64,000 nt of DNA, from NCBI GenBank assembly GCA_024036415.1, contig JAMWET010006960.1:297501-361500 (forward strand), read 5' to 3'. The stretch's first letter is position 1; every line of letters starts with the position of its first letter. A program made the translations under genes and the position numbers. Below the pieces are notes generated by a model, which saw only the letters and a list, made by a program, of their open reading frames with translations, ran no database searches and had not been told where the DNA came from. This stretch comes from Prochilodus magdalenae. Its lineage: Eukaryota > Chordata > Actinopteri > Characiformes > Prochilodontidae. Positions 52,831 to 64,000 of this stretch are shown here, in pieces.

Positions 52831-53299
52831 GATGCTTTGTGAGTGTATTTGCTTTTTTATGCTATTGTAAACCTATTAAATGTGCCATAATGTTTACAGC
52901 AGGACACATTTTATGTTTTGTGTGCTTAACTCTTCAGAATTACATTACAACTTTCAGAAGTGTGTTCTGTGTAGAGGATGCGTTTAACCTACAGTCAATT
53001 AAAAAAAAACTAGAAAGGGCAATTTGACCAATTTGAACAGCTTCTGTTTTGTCTGTCTGCTAGAAAGCTGGAAACAAAACTGTGGTTACAACATATTACT
53101 CTACATTATTGATTAACACAATTAGCAGGGCCTGCTCTGTCATAGCCTCTGTACATAAGCACAGCTCATTCATCACAGGACAATTCCAGACCCAAGGTTA
53201 TCCCTTGGGTCTCATCTGTAAACCATTATGCCTTACCGTCTCAGATCACTCCGTTCATAGTCTTGACTCAAGCTCAGGCAAGATGCTATGACCTCAGTC

Positions 53300-54800
53300 C
53301 TGTCAGTAAAACCTGTTATTTAATAAGGTATTTCCCATTATGTCTGCTTGCATCTATAAGTGTAGGCAGCCTGGCCAGATTTTATGGTTCAGTTAATAAC
53401 ACTTATTTAATTATTCTTTTTTTTTTTTGATTATTTAGATTTTCTGCACCAAGCTTTAAACCCAAAGTAGGAACAATTAGGAAACAGATTGTCTAAATAA
53501 AATGTGTAAATGATTTATAAAGAAACATGGTCATGTCTGCTGAACTAATAATGGGAATTCCATCAGTATGTCAACACTGCTTCATACTTTGATTGTTGAG
53601 ATATAGTATAATTAAACTCACTGATAGTGCTTTCATATAAAGCGGTGCAATGTACGGAAACTTATCAACTCAGATTTCCTTACAAGGGTGGTGATAAGGA
53701 ACAGGTCACGATGTTTACAGTGTGCATGTAACCATTATATTTGCCATCTAAGACCTACATATCTTTTAGTGTTAATATGTACTGTTCGTGATAAAGAAGA
53801 CAGCGAAAACACTAAATTAGAGAATCTGGAAAAAACTATTTCTTGCATATGCTTCTCCACCATGAACATGCATTAAAATACATTTTAGCCCAAAATCTTA
53901 TTGCAAAACTGCTGTAAAGAATGCCTCAGATATCAGACAGCATATATGCAATGCACAATTTTTGCTTTTTGATATTAATTTCTCCAGACCGCTGATTCCT
54001 GTGACTCCTTTAGTAAAAGTCCTTTAATAAAAGCACATGAACCAGAAATGAGGAGTAATGTTTTATTTTGTGGCCATTTTGTTTATTGTCAGCAGTGATC
54101 CTGCACATCTAATTCAAATACTTCCACATCCAATACAGAATTTTACCATGCTCACTATCCCAGGATCTTTGAATTAGAAGTAATACGGATTGTGTTAAGA
54201 CCTGCGTTGCTAAAGTCCACTCAGGGCCGTGATGAGTACCGTGCTACGTCTACCAGATCAGTCCTAAATCCATAGCATTCATGGCGCCAGTGCTCTACAG
54301 CACACCCTATTGCCAACAGGGGCACATGACTGCAGGGTGGGGGAGTTGCCGTGCAGTAGTTCTGTGGAGAAGCACAGAAATTGTGACAAGACAGATGGTA
54401 ACCTGGGGACTAATCCCTCAGTCAGCACACCCTGTGCACAATCTCTTCCTCTTTTTGCCTCAATGAGACGCCAGTGTTTAGTCACACAAATGGTTGAGTA
54501 AATGATCCTTTTCCAAATGAACGTCTCATCAGCCTGTTTGTGGAAATTGTTAAATTTGGAAACCTCACTGTGGAAAATGTAAGCAAGCGTGCCAAGCAGT
54601 GTGTCTACTGTAAGCTTTGTAAGATGAATACAAATACCACATCAAGACATGTTTGAGTAGTCACACAGCAGAAAAGATTTTCATTGTGGATGTGAAAGAG
54701 TATATTTGATGTTCACTTTTAAATAGTGACAGAAAGCGAAAATCTAAAAGGAGAAGAGATAATACAATAACTACGGCACTGAAAGAAGCAGAGGAAGTTG
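53300..54800. other. spsb3-atp6v0c spacer
   Basis: AT-rich, with a short T run near 53420 and several AATAAA signals on the minus strand that may serve ATP6V0C. No gene, RNA or named repeat was recognised. Confidence 0.5.
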
Positions 54801-54807
54801 AGGAGAT

Positions 54808-54813
54808 TTTATT
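54808..54813 (-). promoter_or_regulatory. atp6v0c: candidate atp6v0c polyadenylation signal
   Basis: AATAAA on the minus strand, about 0.9 kb past the stop. Further copies at 54082-54087 and 54062-54067 would give a longer 3' UTR of about 1.6 kb. The UTR region holds a CA-rich microsatellite at 55508-55562. Confidence 0.35.
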
Positions 54814-55507
54814 TGGAAACAGGACGGGCTGGGCTGGTGTCTGCCCATCAATGCAACCAGAAACAGTAGTAACTACAGGTATAACGCTACACATGTTCAA
54901 AGAATGTCACCTTAGAATTAAAACATACACATTCACACCCACAAACGTACGCGTGCATACACTCACAATCGCACGCTCTGTAAACTTCCACTCCAATATC
55001 TTGAAATAGACAAACAAGATTTCCATGGTAACCAATGAATACATCCAGAGGAACTCCAAGCACAAATTACCCACAGTGCAATTCACCTACCTATACAGAT
55101 ATATATTTCTGATACATGAATTTATATATATTTATATTGACCATTGGGATTTCATTAAAGACTTTGATCTATTTAAACAGTTTCATGAACATTTCAAAAT
55201 CTTCATAAATAATCAATGAAAAAAAAAAATGCTTTTTCTTTTTTTACAGTTAGGTCCTCAACATCAGTGACAAAATTAGAAATGGTCCCAAAAAGGAGGA
55301 GAAAAAAAAAAAAGAGGATGATTTGTTCTTCAAACAAGAGGAAAAACATGACAAAATAAAAACGCAAACAAACAAGTGTAGCAGGGGTCAGGGAATCTAC
55401 CTAAACACCAACAAGACGAGAGCACAGGGTACACAGCGCATTTACAAGGGGACGCACATCAGGCTATTATAATACACACAGAGAGGAGAGCTCTCACATA
55501 CAATTAC

Positions 55508-55562
55508 CTGCCCACCACACACACACAAACACACACGCACACTTACACACATGCATACACAC
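55508..55562. repeat. CA microsatellite
   Basis: An interrupted CACACA tract in the atp6v0c 3' UTR region. Confidence 0.85.
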
Positions 55563-55709
55563 ACGTACTCTCCCCTCTCTTCGGTTCGTGTTGTAGTTAC
55601 TCAATGTGTTTCATTAAGTGGGCGTCTGAGTTGGTGTTTGTGTGTGTTTGTAGTGGGTGGTTGTCTGTATTATAATAATAATTATTATTATTTTAAGTAT
55701 TTTTGTAAT

Positions 55710-58425
55710 TTACTTGGTGGAAAGGATAAGGGCAACAATAAGCCCATACAGCCCCAACACCTCAGCGAAGATCAGAATGAGGATCATGCCCACAAACAGG
55801 CGAGGCTGCTGAGCTGTGCCCCTGACTCCTGCATCTCCCACAATACCTATGGCAAAGCCAGCAGCAAGGCCGCTCAGGCCCACACTCAGCCCGGCACCCA
55901 GGTGAAGAAAGCTCCTGCAGAGACACAGAGAGGAGCACATTAACAGTCAGAGAGGCATTTAAAAAAAAAAAAAAAAGTCTAGTTTAATATATATTACTGA
56001 TTACCATGTCACACATATAAATCATTCAAGAACACATGTGGAGTATTTCATAATCAGCGAGTCATTTTCTTTTTGTGACGCAAGAGACAACTAACCACAA
56101 AGAATAAGGTGTGTATGCTTTCGCACACCAAGCTAGAAACTCTGAAACTTGATTCTCCTCCATTAACAGGTGACTGTTAGAATCATCTTTCGATTCTGTA
56201 GATGGCAAGTGGCCATATCCTACTTTTTTGCATTTTACTGTCCCTTCTGATTTCTATTTGTGGATGCTTATCTAGCAGAAACACTCATTATTTGTTACAT
56301 TACCATAAGCCAGTCTCTTGTAAACCAATAGAATTAAGATATTTCTAGTTATTGTGCTCTTAAGACTCTTCTAGGTAAATAAGCTGTGTTCTGATTGGCA
56401 AAACTGGCTGTAGGCTGAAAAAGCAGATGCATGAAACTTGGACTGTATGAACTGGGGAGAACAATTAATATTTTGATAAGTTGTCAAATGTCTGTTTCAA
56501 AAAAAAAAAATTCAAAAAAAAAAAAGTGAGGAACAAACTAATGTCACCCCCTTAAATCTATTTGTTAGCAAATGGGTAACTGAAATGCATTTATAAAAAA
56601 AAAACAAAAAACAAAAAAAAAAGATATTGCTATAAAGAACCCTTTACAAACCTTTGATGGCAAAGCCAAATACAGAAGTGGCCAAGAACATAACTGTGAG
56701 AACAGTAAGTCAGCATTGTTTTCCCAACATCTGTGGTACTGAGTAACTAGACAGTCTTTACTATTATTCCCCAAAGATTAATCAATTCAGTCTCATACAC
56801 ATCCAACCATTCCACTCCAATGTGCTTGATGCATGGTTTTACATAACATTACACCGGTCAACCTGCTGACAATGTAGTAGAAATGTACAATGCAAAAGAA
56901 ACAGAGTTATAAAGACTACAGTTACATGCTTGACTTACTTGTAGAGTGTGACCTTGTCTGAAATGTTGTTAGCAATGAGAACAGCCACCACCAAGCCGTA
57001 GATGGCAATGATACCCGCCATGACCACAGGGATGATGGACTTCATGATGAGCTCCGGCCTCATCACTGACATAGCAGCAATGCCTGTGCCACTCTTAGCT
57101 GTGCCATAGGCGGCACCCAGCGCTACAGAGAGAGAACAGAAGAGCATCATCAGTCAGAGAGGGAGACATTTAGTATTTTAATGTCTGTGGCAAAACACCA
57201 GGGTGCTCATAATGTGAGTAAGCGCTTTATGTCTTGAGTAAGCAAGCTTGTTTCCCAGCACCTGGTAAAACAAAGCCCTGCTACTGAACACCACTCCAAG
57301 CCTACATCTAAGATGTCCATCCCTTGCATCTTTAACCCCATCTCTACACACGCGCGAGAGCGTACACTCATTCTTCGTAGAAGCTGCCTGAAAGGAATTA
57401 GAAGCGAAGGTCAGAAGGCGGAATGAAGCAGTGAGCCGTCGCACCGACATCTTTTCCACCCAGTCACATGACTGAAACCTGGACTTCCTTCCCAGCTGGA
57501 CAGACACCACCTGCGTCAAATTCAATAGAATCATCGAGACGATCTGAGCTGAGCTCGAGCCATGCACGAATAGATCCGAAAAAAACCGAGGCCGCCCACG
57601 GGGTATTGCCTCTCATTTAGTCATCGTCAGCTTTCTGTCCTCTTGCTTCCAACCAGCTGAGCTGACGATAGTTACGTTTAGGGAAGTGTTATGGTCTTGG
57701 GTGCATGTCCTAAGATTGATACAGACGATAAAGCCAAGCCATTGTCGCATTGGACTCTGCACTGTACCTGCTAATGGTAATTAGCTAATGGTCGGTCTGT
57801 TCTCTATGAGTACGAGTCGACGACCCTTTAAATGCCAAGCTGACGCCATGTCGAAATAAAGGCCGAAATATGTTATTCAAATAAACGATGGATTCATGAC
57901 GGTTTATTTTAGACGATGACAATTCTGAGAAAATGTCCTTGCCCAAATGAAGTTACGTGACCAAGCAGCTAACGTTATCGTTAGCGGGCTAACGCCAGTC
58001 TGACCAGCTGCTACGGCAATGTCCTCACGCACGGTTAGCTACCTATCCCTGGCTCAGGACACGACGCTTCTTAGTGATACGGAACGCAGTCATACATATT
58101 TTCTATTTTGTAAAGCAATTTAAAAAATTTTACATAAATTATTTAGAGGCATTACGTCAACGGGGACGTCACCCACAGTGATGGAAACCTTCCCTTCCCC
58201 CCAGAAAGCTTACAAGCCGCAGCGCGTCATTTATAACAACGAGTAAAATTTTCAAAAATTAACGGCTATTCATCCCAATACTAACAAATAGCACCCACTC
58301 GACAACCCCGTGTCGTAGACAAAGCCAAGGCCGCATATGAGGCGCCGCTTACCGCTGAAGACCATCGCTGCTGAGGCGCCCATCACCGCGAAGAAGGGGG
58401 AGTACTCTGGGCTTTCGGCGGACAT
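55710..58425 (-). CDS. atp6v0c: V-type proton ATPase 16 kDa proteolipid subunit c
   Basis: Subunit c forms the rotating membrane ring of the V0 sector that carries protons into lysosomes, endosomes and synaptic vesicles. Exons: 58425-58353, 57122-56939, 55914-55710 (TAA). Total 462 nt, 153 residues, against 155 in human. The protein opens [20 protein letters not shown] and has four transmembrane helices. The central loop reads [20 protein letters not shown], and the last helix [15 protein letters not shown] carries the proton-binding glutamate at residue 137 (human Glu139). It ends ALILSTK, identical to human. The splice phases are 1 and 2. Fish usually keep two copies (atp6v0ca and atp6v0cb); I cannot tell which this is. 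CLEAR-like boxes lie in the promoter and intron 1. Confidence 0.97.
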
Positions 58426-58660
58426 TCTCCTGGCTCGTTCAGGACACCGTTCGGACTAACGACAGAGGGTGGCGAAGGGCTCAAATGTCCTCCGTTTGAG
58501 TGTATCAGGGGGTCGATAGTCGGCGGCTCTTCCACAGGAACACTGGCGTTTGAAGAAGTCCAGGCTCTTGGTGCGAGAGTCGGTCACGAATCGCGGAGAC
58601 CCGGCGGAGAGCTGGAAAATGGCGAACTGGAGAGAGTCACATGATCCAGCTATCGGGGCG
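58426..58660 (-). promoter_or_regulatory. atp6v0c: atp6v0c promoter with M-box/CLEAR-like site
   Basis: The 235 bp upstream of the ATG is CpG-rich and lacks a TATA box. GTCACATGAT at 58636-58645 contains the TFE-family M-box core (TCACATGA) and differs from the lysosomal CLEAR consensus GTCACGTGAC at two positions. TFEB control of V-ATPase genes is established in mammals; binding here is inferred. Confidence 0.5.
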
Positions 58661-59462
58661 TGATCCAATTATTTTCGTGGAGGAGGTGCGACAAATACCA
58701 ACGTTTTTCCACGTTGCAGCGCTTATTCATCCACGACATGTCATGAAAGTGCTGTTTACTCACCAATTAACTAGAAATAACACCATACTATGGCGAGGTC
58801 CTGCCACACAACGGGCAGTTTTATCCTTGAAATGAAGTGTCCCCTATTGACAGCTGGTTGTGGTACAGTCCATTGCAGGCTTGCACTGAGATGTGTGAAT
58901 GCCGTTGCATTTTATTTTGCCAGCGGCCTTTAAGCCGTAAATTCGAGCAAGGTTTCAGGTCTGTGTTAAACCACACATTATTCAGGATTAGTGACATTTC
59001 TGATGGTCCCATGACAAATAACATGCCTGCACAATTACCCGCCCTGCTCAAAAATCAACAGGCCTCAGTATATAATCGTGACTGTCAGTTTTTAAATAAC
59101 GTGTCATATTAAGGTCACCTATCTATTACTGCAGCATATTTCACGAGAGCTTTCAGCCAATGTAACTATGGGAGCAGTCTATATGTCTTAATCACTGAAG
59201 GATACTAAGGAAGTGTGTAGTTAACGGAACACATGTCAGCCGTATAGAAGTGAGTACAAAGTCATGTGCTCAATCTCATGACTCTCCACGCTTGGAGAGT
59301 CCAGAGGGAAGTAATTCATTCACGCTCTCTCTCTTTCTCGGATCAGAAAAATGCAAAAATAAAAGAAATGTGAGGTTGCATATGTAAGGTCAGACTGTCA
59401 CCTAGCTTACTTTTACTTTCACTCATTCTGTAGTCTGTCTGTCCGTCTGTCCATCCCCCCAG

Positions 59463-59593
59463 ACACAGGCCAACAAGCTTTGCCAACAGAACAAGGCGCT
59501 CTGGAACAGCCCAAGGTGACCATCTCCAGTGCCAAGACTAGAGGAACTTCATTCTCTGGAGTGATTGAGCCCTATCAAGTACCTTTAGCATGA
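59463..59593 (+). other. orphan exon-like block
   Basis: A strong acceptor (a long TCTG/C tract ending CCCCCCAG) is followed by 43 open codons counting the split first one (DTGQQALPTEQGALEQPKVT and on to a final QVPLA), ending in TGA at 59591-59593. No homology is recognised and no upstream plus-strand exon was found. It may be a last exon of an unseen gene, a pseudo-exon or chance. Confidence 0.25.
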
Positions 59594-60010
59594 GTTGGAG
59601 TTACATCTGTGATTCTGAGCGAATTGTCTCATTAATTGCTGATCTCACTAATGCGCTTGTGGCTTATACAATCAAAACCACACAGCAATGTTCCAGCATC
59701 TTGTATAAAAGCTTCTCATAGGAGTAGAAGCTGTTTCTGCAGCAAAGGGAAAAAGATGTCCGCAAACATTTGGACATATAAGGTCTCATGCATCAATTGT
59801 TTATAAGGAGACAAGATCCTGATATTCTCCACTGTTTTCTTATGCGGGATTTGAACTTAGGTAAGAACAGAATTTATGATCGCTCAAGGACATAAAGGCA
59901 CTTATTTAGAACCTTTCTTAAATACAAATTAAATAATAAACTTGGGAAGAAAATGGTTAATGAGACCTATGGTGTGTTTAGAAAATTGTGAAGAGAAAGA
60001 AAAAGCAGTC

Positions 60011-60030
60011 TATATATATATATATATATA
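60011..60030. repeat. TA microsatellite
   Basis: About ten TA units in the region right of ATP6V0C. Confidence 0.8.
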
Positions 60031-60591
60031 CTACTCTGGTGATGTAATTGCTGATATCAAAAGCCAGATGGAATAAAAATTTAATTATTTGTAGCTCTGA
60101 CTTGATGCTCACCCATCATTTGTATGAACAAAGAATGGCACCACCCACCCAGCAAAAACTCTGTTTATATAGCAAAAGAACTGTAGCAAAATAGCAAAAG
60201 AACTCGGAGGGCATGAGGTGGGGGTTGTGTTTGTGAGAGAGAATGAATTCAGTGTTAATGCTGTACTGCGGTTCATATTGTGAGCTCAAGTCATTTCTCA
60301 GTACAAGATCATGGAGTGGTCATGTGATCCAAGTGCACATGTGCTGTGCCAAGGAAAATTTTGACAGTCAGTTCAAGTCTTTTGGTGGTTTCAGAAGAGA
60401 AGTTCACTGACAATGACACAGTTGTGCAACAGAGGTTTTTTCATGAGCTTATGCAAGTTTTTGCCTTGGGATCAATATTTTGAAAGATTAGAAAACACAT
60501 TTTTATTCATTCACAATATAGCCTGCTCATTTTAAAGAACTATCTTGGATAAAAGATGACATGGAAAACGACACGAGCAATCAAAATGAAC

Positions 60592-60592
<1 letters not shown>

Positions 60593-60639
<47 letters not shown>

Positions 60640-60684
60640 GTCTATCTGTCTATCTGTCTCTCTGTCTCTCTGTCTGTCTGTCTC

Positions 60685-60750
<66 letters not shown>
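60593..60750. repeat. TCTA/TCTG tetranucleotide microsatellite
   Basis: Two TCTA blocks flank a central TCTG/TCTC block. It gives repetitive LSIY-type spurious frames. Confidence 0.95.
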
Positions 60751-61075
60751 CAAAAGTTGACATTGTCTAAAAGAAAACAGTCTCAGTAACAGTCTCTTCT
60801 CTTCTCTAGGATTTTCCACTAGATGTTGAAACACTGCTGTGAGGATTTGATTGCATTCAGCTGCAAAAGCATTAGCAAGATTTCTTACTACTGTTGCATC
60901 ATTAGCTGTAATTTACTCCAATATAGCCCAAAGGCTTTAGATGGGGTTTCATCACTACAGAACACACCAGAGCTCCACACCTCAATGCTGGGGGTCTTTA
61001 AGCCCCTTTTAGGATTATGCATGATGATGTTTTATTGATCAGTCTGTTTAAATGCAGTTCATCACATATACGTAC

Positions 61076-61373
61076 CTGCTGTGTCCATCTTCATGTGAGC
61101 TCCTGCCAGGAGAAATTTCTTGTAAGTGGTATCTGATATCCAGTCAAACCAACTGGGGTCGCTTAATGCTGTGCGTTCTGCGCTGCTGCTGATGCCCACT
61201 AGATGTCGCTGTAAATCCTCATCTCCACACGCACGTAGAAGCTGGGATCCCGTTGCTCTGCCTACGTGGCAATGCTGCGTTCCCAGCGCCTCTTCTTGCA
61301 CTCTTTTGTCGTTTGGTGTCGCTGGAGCCCGACAGGCGGAACTGGCCTCGTAAATGAGTATATTATACAACAT
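61076..61373 (-). other. exon-like open frame beside the tRNA gene
   Basis: A minus-strand open frame of about 99 codons ends at a near-ideal donor (CACAGCAG|GTACGT, phase 1). It includes ACGDEDLQRHLVGISSSAER and SDPSWFDWISDTTYKKFLLA. No family is recognised and no partner exon was found toward lower coordinates. It could be a first exon, a pseudogene or part of a repeat. Confidence 0.3.
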
Positions 61374-61454
61374 ATTTGACTGTTAATATACACAGTGCGT
61401 CACTGCACGATGGAGAGTGAGTCCTGGGTTGGGTCTTCTGTTCGAAATCTGGTC

Positions 61455-61458
61455 AAAA
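61455..61458 (-). terminator. RNA polymerase III terminator of tRNA-Cys
   Basis: A run of four T on the minus strand, 13 nt beyond the mature 3' end of the tRNA, is the minimal vertebrate pol III termination signal. Confidence 0.7.
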
Positions 61459-61470
61459 GGTTTCATCCTC

Positions 61471-61542
61471 AGGGGGCACCCGGATTTGAACCGGGGACCT
61501 CTTGATCTGCAGTCAAATGCTCTACCACTGAGCTATACCCCC
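61471..61542 (-). tRNA. tRNA-Cys (GCA)
   Basis: A 72-nt cloverleaf reads on the minus strand from GGGGGTATAGCTCAGTGG to GGGTGCCCCCT. The acceptor stem pairs GGGGGTA with TGCCCCC (one G-T pair). The A box (TAGCTCAGTGG) and B box (GGTTCAAATCC) are intact, the anticodon loop is CTGCAGA with anticodon GCA, and the discriminator is U as expected for tRNA-Cys. No intron. CCA is not encoded. A pol III stop (TTTT on the minus strand, 61458-61455) lies 13 nt downstream. It appears functional. Confidence 0.97.
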
Positions 61543-62014
61543 TTGTTGCAAACGATGGGAATTACAGCGTCCAGATAGTCAGTCTGTTATTGTCGGGCTG
61601 TAACCGGTTGAATCGGTCTGATCTGTTGTCTAGGCCAGGATTTCTGATAAGCCTATGTGCTTCCTGTCTGCTAAAGACCAGTGTTTAACGTTTAACCCTT
61701 AAGCCTTGTTATTCAGCAACTACTGTTAATAATTTAGTAACCACTATAAAGCTAACTGGAAATCAATTGGGATTTTGGATGTATACAGTCTATACAGCCT
61801 ACTTCTGAAGTGGCTTACAACTGAATGGCTGGGAAATGTATGGAAGTATAACAGAATACAGAGGAAAATGCTGGGAAAAAGTCAATAGTAGTAGAGTAAT
61901 AGGAGTAGAGCAGTTGGCTATGCATCGTGTGGATTTGTAATTACGTTTGTTTCTGACCAGTATTGCAATTGCCATTTAAATTGCTATTATTATCTACACT
62001 ATGAGATTTTTTTT

Positions 62015-62105
62015 TAGATTCAACTTTATTATCATTGTGCAGAGTACAGGTACAAAGCCAATGAAATGCAGTTAGCATCCAACCAGAAGTGCAAAATATA
62101 TTATT
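62015..62105 (-). mobile_element. LINE 3' tail fragment
   Basis: A 'caactttattatcattgtgcagagtacagg' series split by changes, and 'aatgaaatgcagttagcatcc', match the 3' ends of L2/CR1-type fish LINEs (plus-strand reading). It has the same orientation as the 6935-7500 copy. Confidence 0.6.
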
Positions 62106-62109
62106 ATTT

Positions 62110-64000
62110 ACATAAAGTACAAAACAGAATGACTAACAATTTGAGATTATTGTACATGTGGTGGTATATAAATAAATATATAGAATGTAGGTGTACACAG
62201 AATGTGAGATAAGGGGGTGGTATATAAAATAGAATATAATTTACTATACATATATACAGATCCAGGCCAAGAAGACTAGTGTATCCACTTTGTTTCCGTC
62301 TTGAGACTTTAATGTAGCCAGTTAAAATGCCAGTGGACTGCCAGTTAATTATGGTTGTTGTTCTGGACACAGCACATGGGTTGTTTCTGATTTTTTTAAA
62401 AACCTTTTCTCATTTCACCGTGCAAAGGGGCATGCAAATGGGTTTCGTGGGGGTTTCGTCACCATATAAAACCATTGTCTTTATGAAAGAACTCTTGTAG
62501 GACCATTTAGTCTATCCTTTTATAGAATGTAGTATGACTAGTATGAGAATGCAGTGTGTATGATTATTTAGAAATGTAATATTCGCCACACATTTGTATT
62601 AATGTGCCTCTATAGACTGTAGGATGCCTTGATAGACTGTAGTAGGCTTTATTATGTACCACATAGTATCTACAGTATCTACAGCAGTGTTACACAGCAC
62701 ATAGTTTGCTTCTGAAGTGCGTTATTGAGTCATTGGTATGCATTATATAGTACACATCCACATATTAAATCTGGATCATGCTAGAAATGCTGTTTCGTTG
62801 AGTTATACTACATCAGTAGTATCGAACACACTGTTGTTTTTAGTACGCACCACGTATTTGTAGTGGGCCCTAACCTAGAGCGAGACACCTTGGCTTGTGG
62901 CTTGTGGCTTGTGGCATAAGATACCTTGAAAGAAGTGGTAGAACATAAAGACTGAAAGAGGCTGGTGGTACCAGTGGTATAGAGAGGGGGATATCCCATA
63001 CAAGGTTCAGAAACACAGTGGAAATCCACAGAGCTGTCGGAGCACACTGACCTAATGAAAGGCTCGTGAATGTACTCTGATAGTTGTTCATTGCCACAGT
63101 CCTGCACTCAGGATGGTACATGGATTCCGCTGCAATGTTGAAAAATAGACACGTTATTCATTGTTGCATCATTTATCCCAACATAGAGGAAGTCAGCAAA
63201 AGCCTGGTTCTTTCTTTGGGGTGGAATTTCACACAAGTTTTCCAGTTCTGTTTGTGTCAGTTCAGTATGCTGTTTGATTAGTCTCTGTGTGAAGACAGTA
63301 AGAATCACAAAAGAAGAGTCAATAAACCGGTAGCCTGGATAGATCTAACCAGTGGCTACCAAACACATAATTATCACTGTGCTTCTCACTGAGTGCACAG
63401 CTTATCCCACAAAAGTGAACTAACATTAAAGGCTTTAAATGATAGCTCTTGATTACATTGGCAGATCAGACAGCTTTGTGTGCTACTACACCAGGGTGAC
63501 CAGACATCCTCTCTTTCAGTGGCTTATCAGCTGATGGGGCTGGAAATACCCCCATTGTTAACTGTGAATTTAAATACACACCAGAAAGTCCAGAGAAAGA
63601 CCTGGCAGCCGAACAAGTGGGCCGACATCTTACATTGTGCTTGTTTTGGTCAACAGAGATGGCTGCTGCTACTAACCACTTCCACCATGTGCTGGGCTGG
63701 TTTTAGAGAATACTGCTGTATAAAACCCCACCAGAAGCTATGTGTCAAGTGAATCCACACCGTCACCACAAACATCTTTTCAAGGTTGCCATGTGATCTA
63801 CACATAGGGCATTGTTTTTTTTAACTGCATCACAGTTTTTCAGCCTATGTTTGTAGCAGCAGCTTCTGCTTCTCCAGAATTAGAGCTAGCCCAGGGGTCT
63901 GGAAATTGGGCAATATATATATATTTTTTATCTGTAGCCATGAGTCTCTTATTACTGCCAGAATTCTGAATATAAGTATGAATTATGGGCTGGTACATCT
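62110..64000. other. right end of window, no gene recognised
   Basis: A short GGCTTGT triplet tandem near 62892-62912, an AT-rich stretch at 62520-62760 with TE-like words, and a 'gggtgaccagacatcctc' block near 63495 that recalls a dispersed repeat. Open frames here have no recognisable domains. Confidence 0.5.

Noticed and set aside
55551..55943. 130-codon plus-strand frame
   Set aside because: Antisense of the last ATP6V0C exon plus CA-repeat sequence.
60556..60789. Plus-strand frames rich in LSIY repeats
   Set aside because: Pure translation of the TCTA/TCTG microsatellite.

Overview
The window is vertebrate nuclear DNA, almost certainly from a ray-finned fish. Coding sequence sits in short exons with GT-AG introns and consistent splice phases. 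Introns and spacers carry Tc1-like transposon relics, MITEs, LINE tails and AT, GA, CA and TCTA microsatellites of teleost type. The repeat flavour suggests an otophysan (characin, catfish or knifefish), but that is only an inference. Nothing prokaryotic, viral or CRISPR-like was seen.

Layout. Positions 1-29924 (+) hold the 3' three quarters of MAPK8IP3 (JIP3 scaffold): 28 exons joining in frame to a stop at 29924, with the 5' exons outside the window. Four minus-strand genes follow: NME3 (nucleoside diphosphate kinase 3, 5 exons, 36968-33264), MRPS34 (mitoribosomal protein mS34, 3 coding exons, 41840-39752), SPSB3 (SPRY/SOCS-box ubiquitin ligase receptor, 6 coding exons, 50425-46038) and ATP6V0C (V-ATPase proteolipid c, 3 exons, 58425-55710). 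A tRNA-Cys(GCA) gene lies at 61542-61471 (-). No complete protein gene was recognised in 58.7-64 kb, although two exon-like blocks there are unexplained.

The order and orientation MAPK8IP3(+), NME3(-), MRPS34(-), SPSB3(-) match human 16p13.3. EME2, which lies between MRPS34 and SPSB3 in human, was not seen. The genes are housekeeping or neuronal-trafficking loci that share a conserved neighbourhood rather than a pathway. JIP3 links kinesin/dynein cargo and JNK kinases. NME3 works at mitochondrial and peroxisomal membranes, mS34 in the mitoribosome, SPSB3 in CUL5 ubiquitin ligases, and ATP6V0C in the proton channel of acidic organelles.

Points most worth following up: a possible alternative NME3 first exon that would replace the membrane anchor with a myristoylation-like N-terminus; two consecutive microexons (12 and 18 nt) in MAPK8IP3; two GC-AG introns in the same gene; CLEAR/M-box-like sites around the ATP6V0C promoter; AT-capped perfect palindromes; a long fold-back element; and two orphan exon-like blocks at 59.5 and 61.2 kb.
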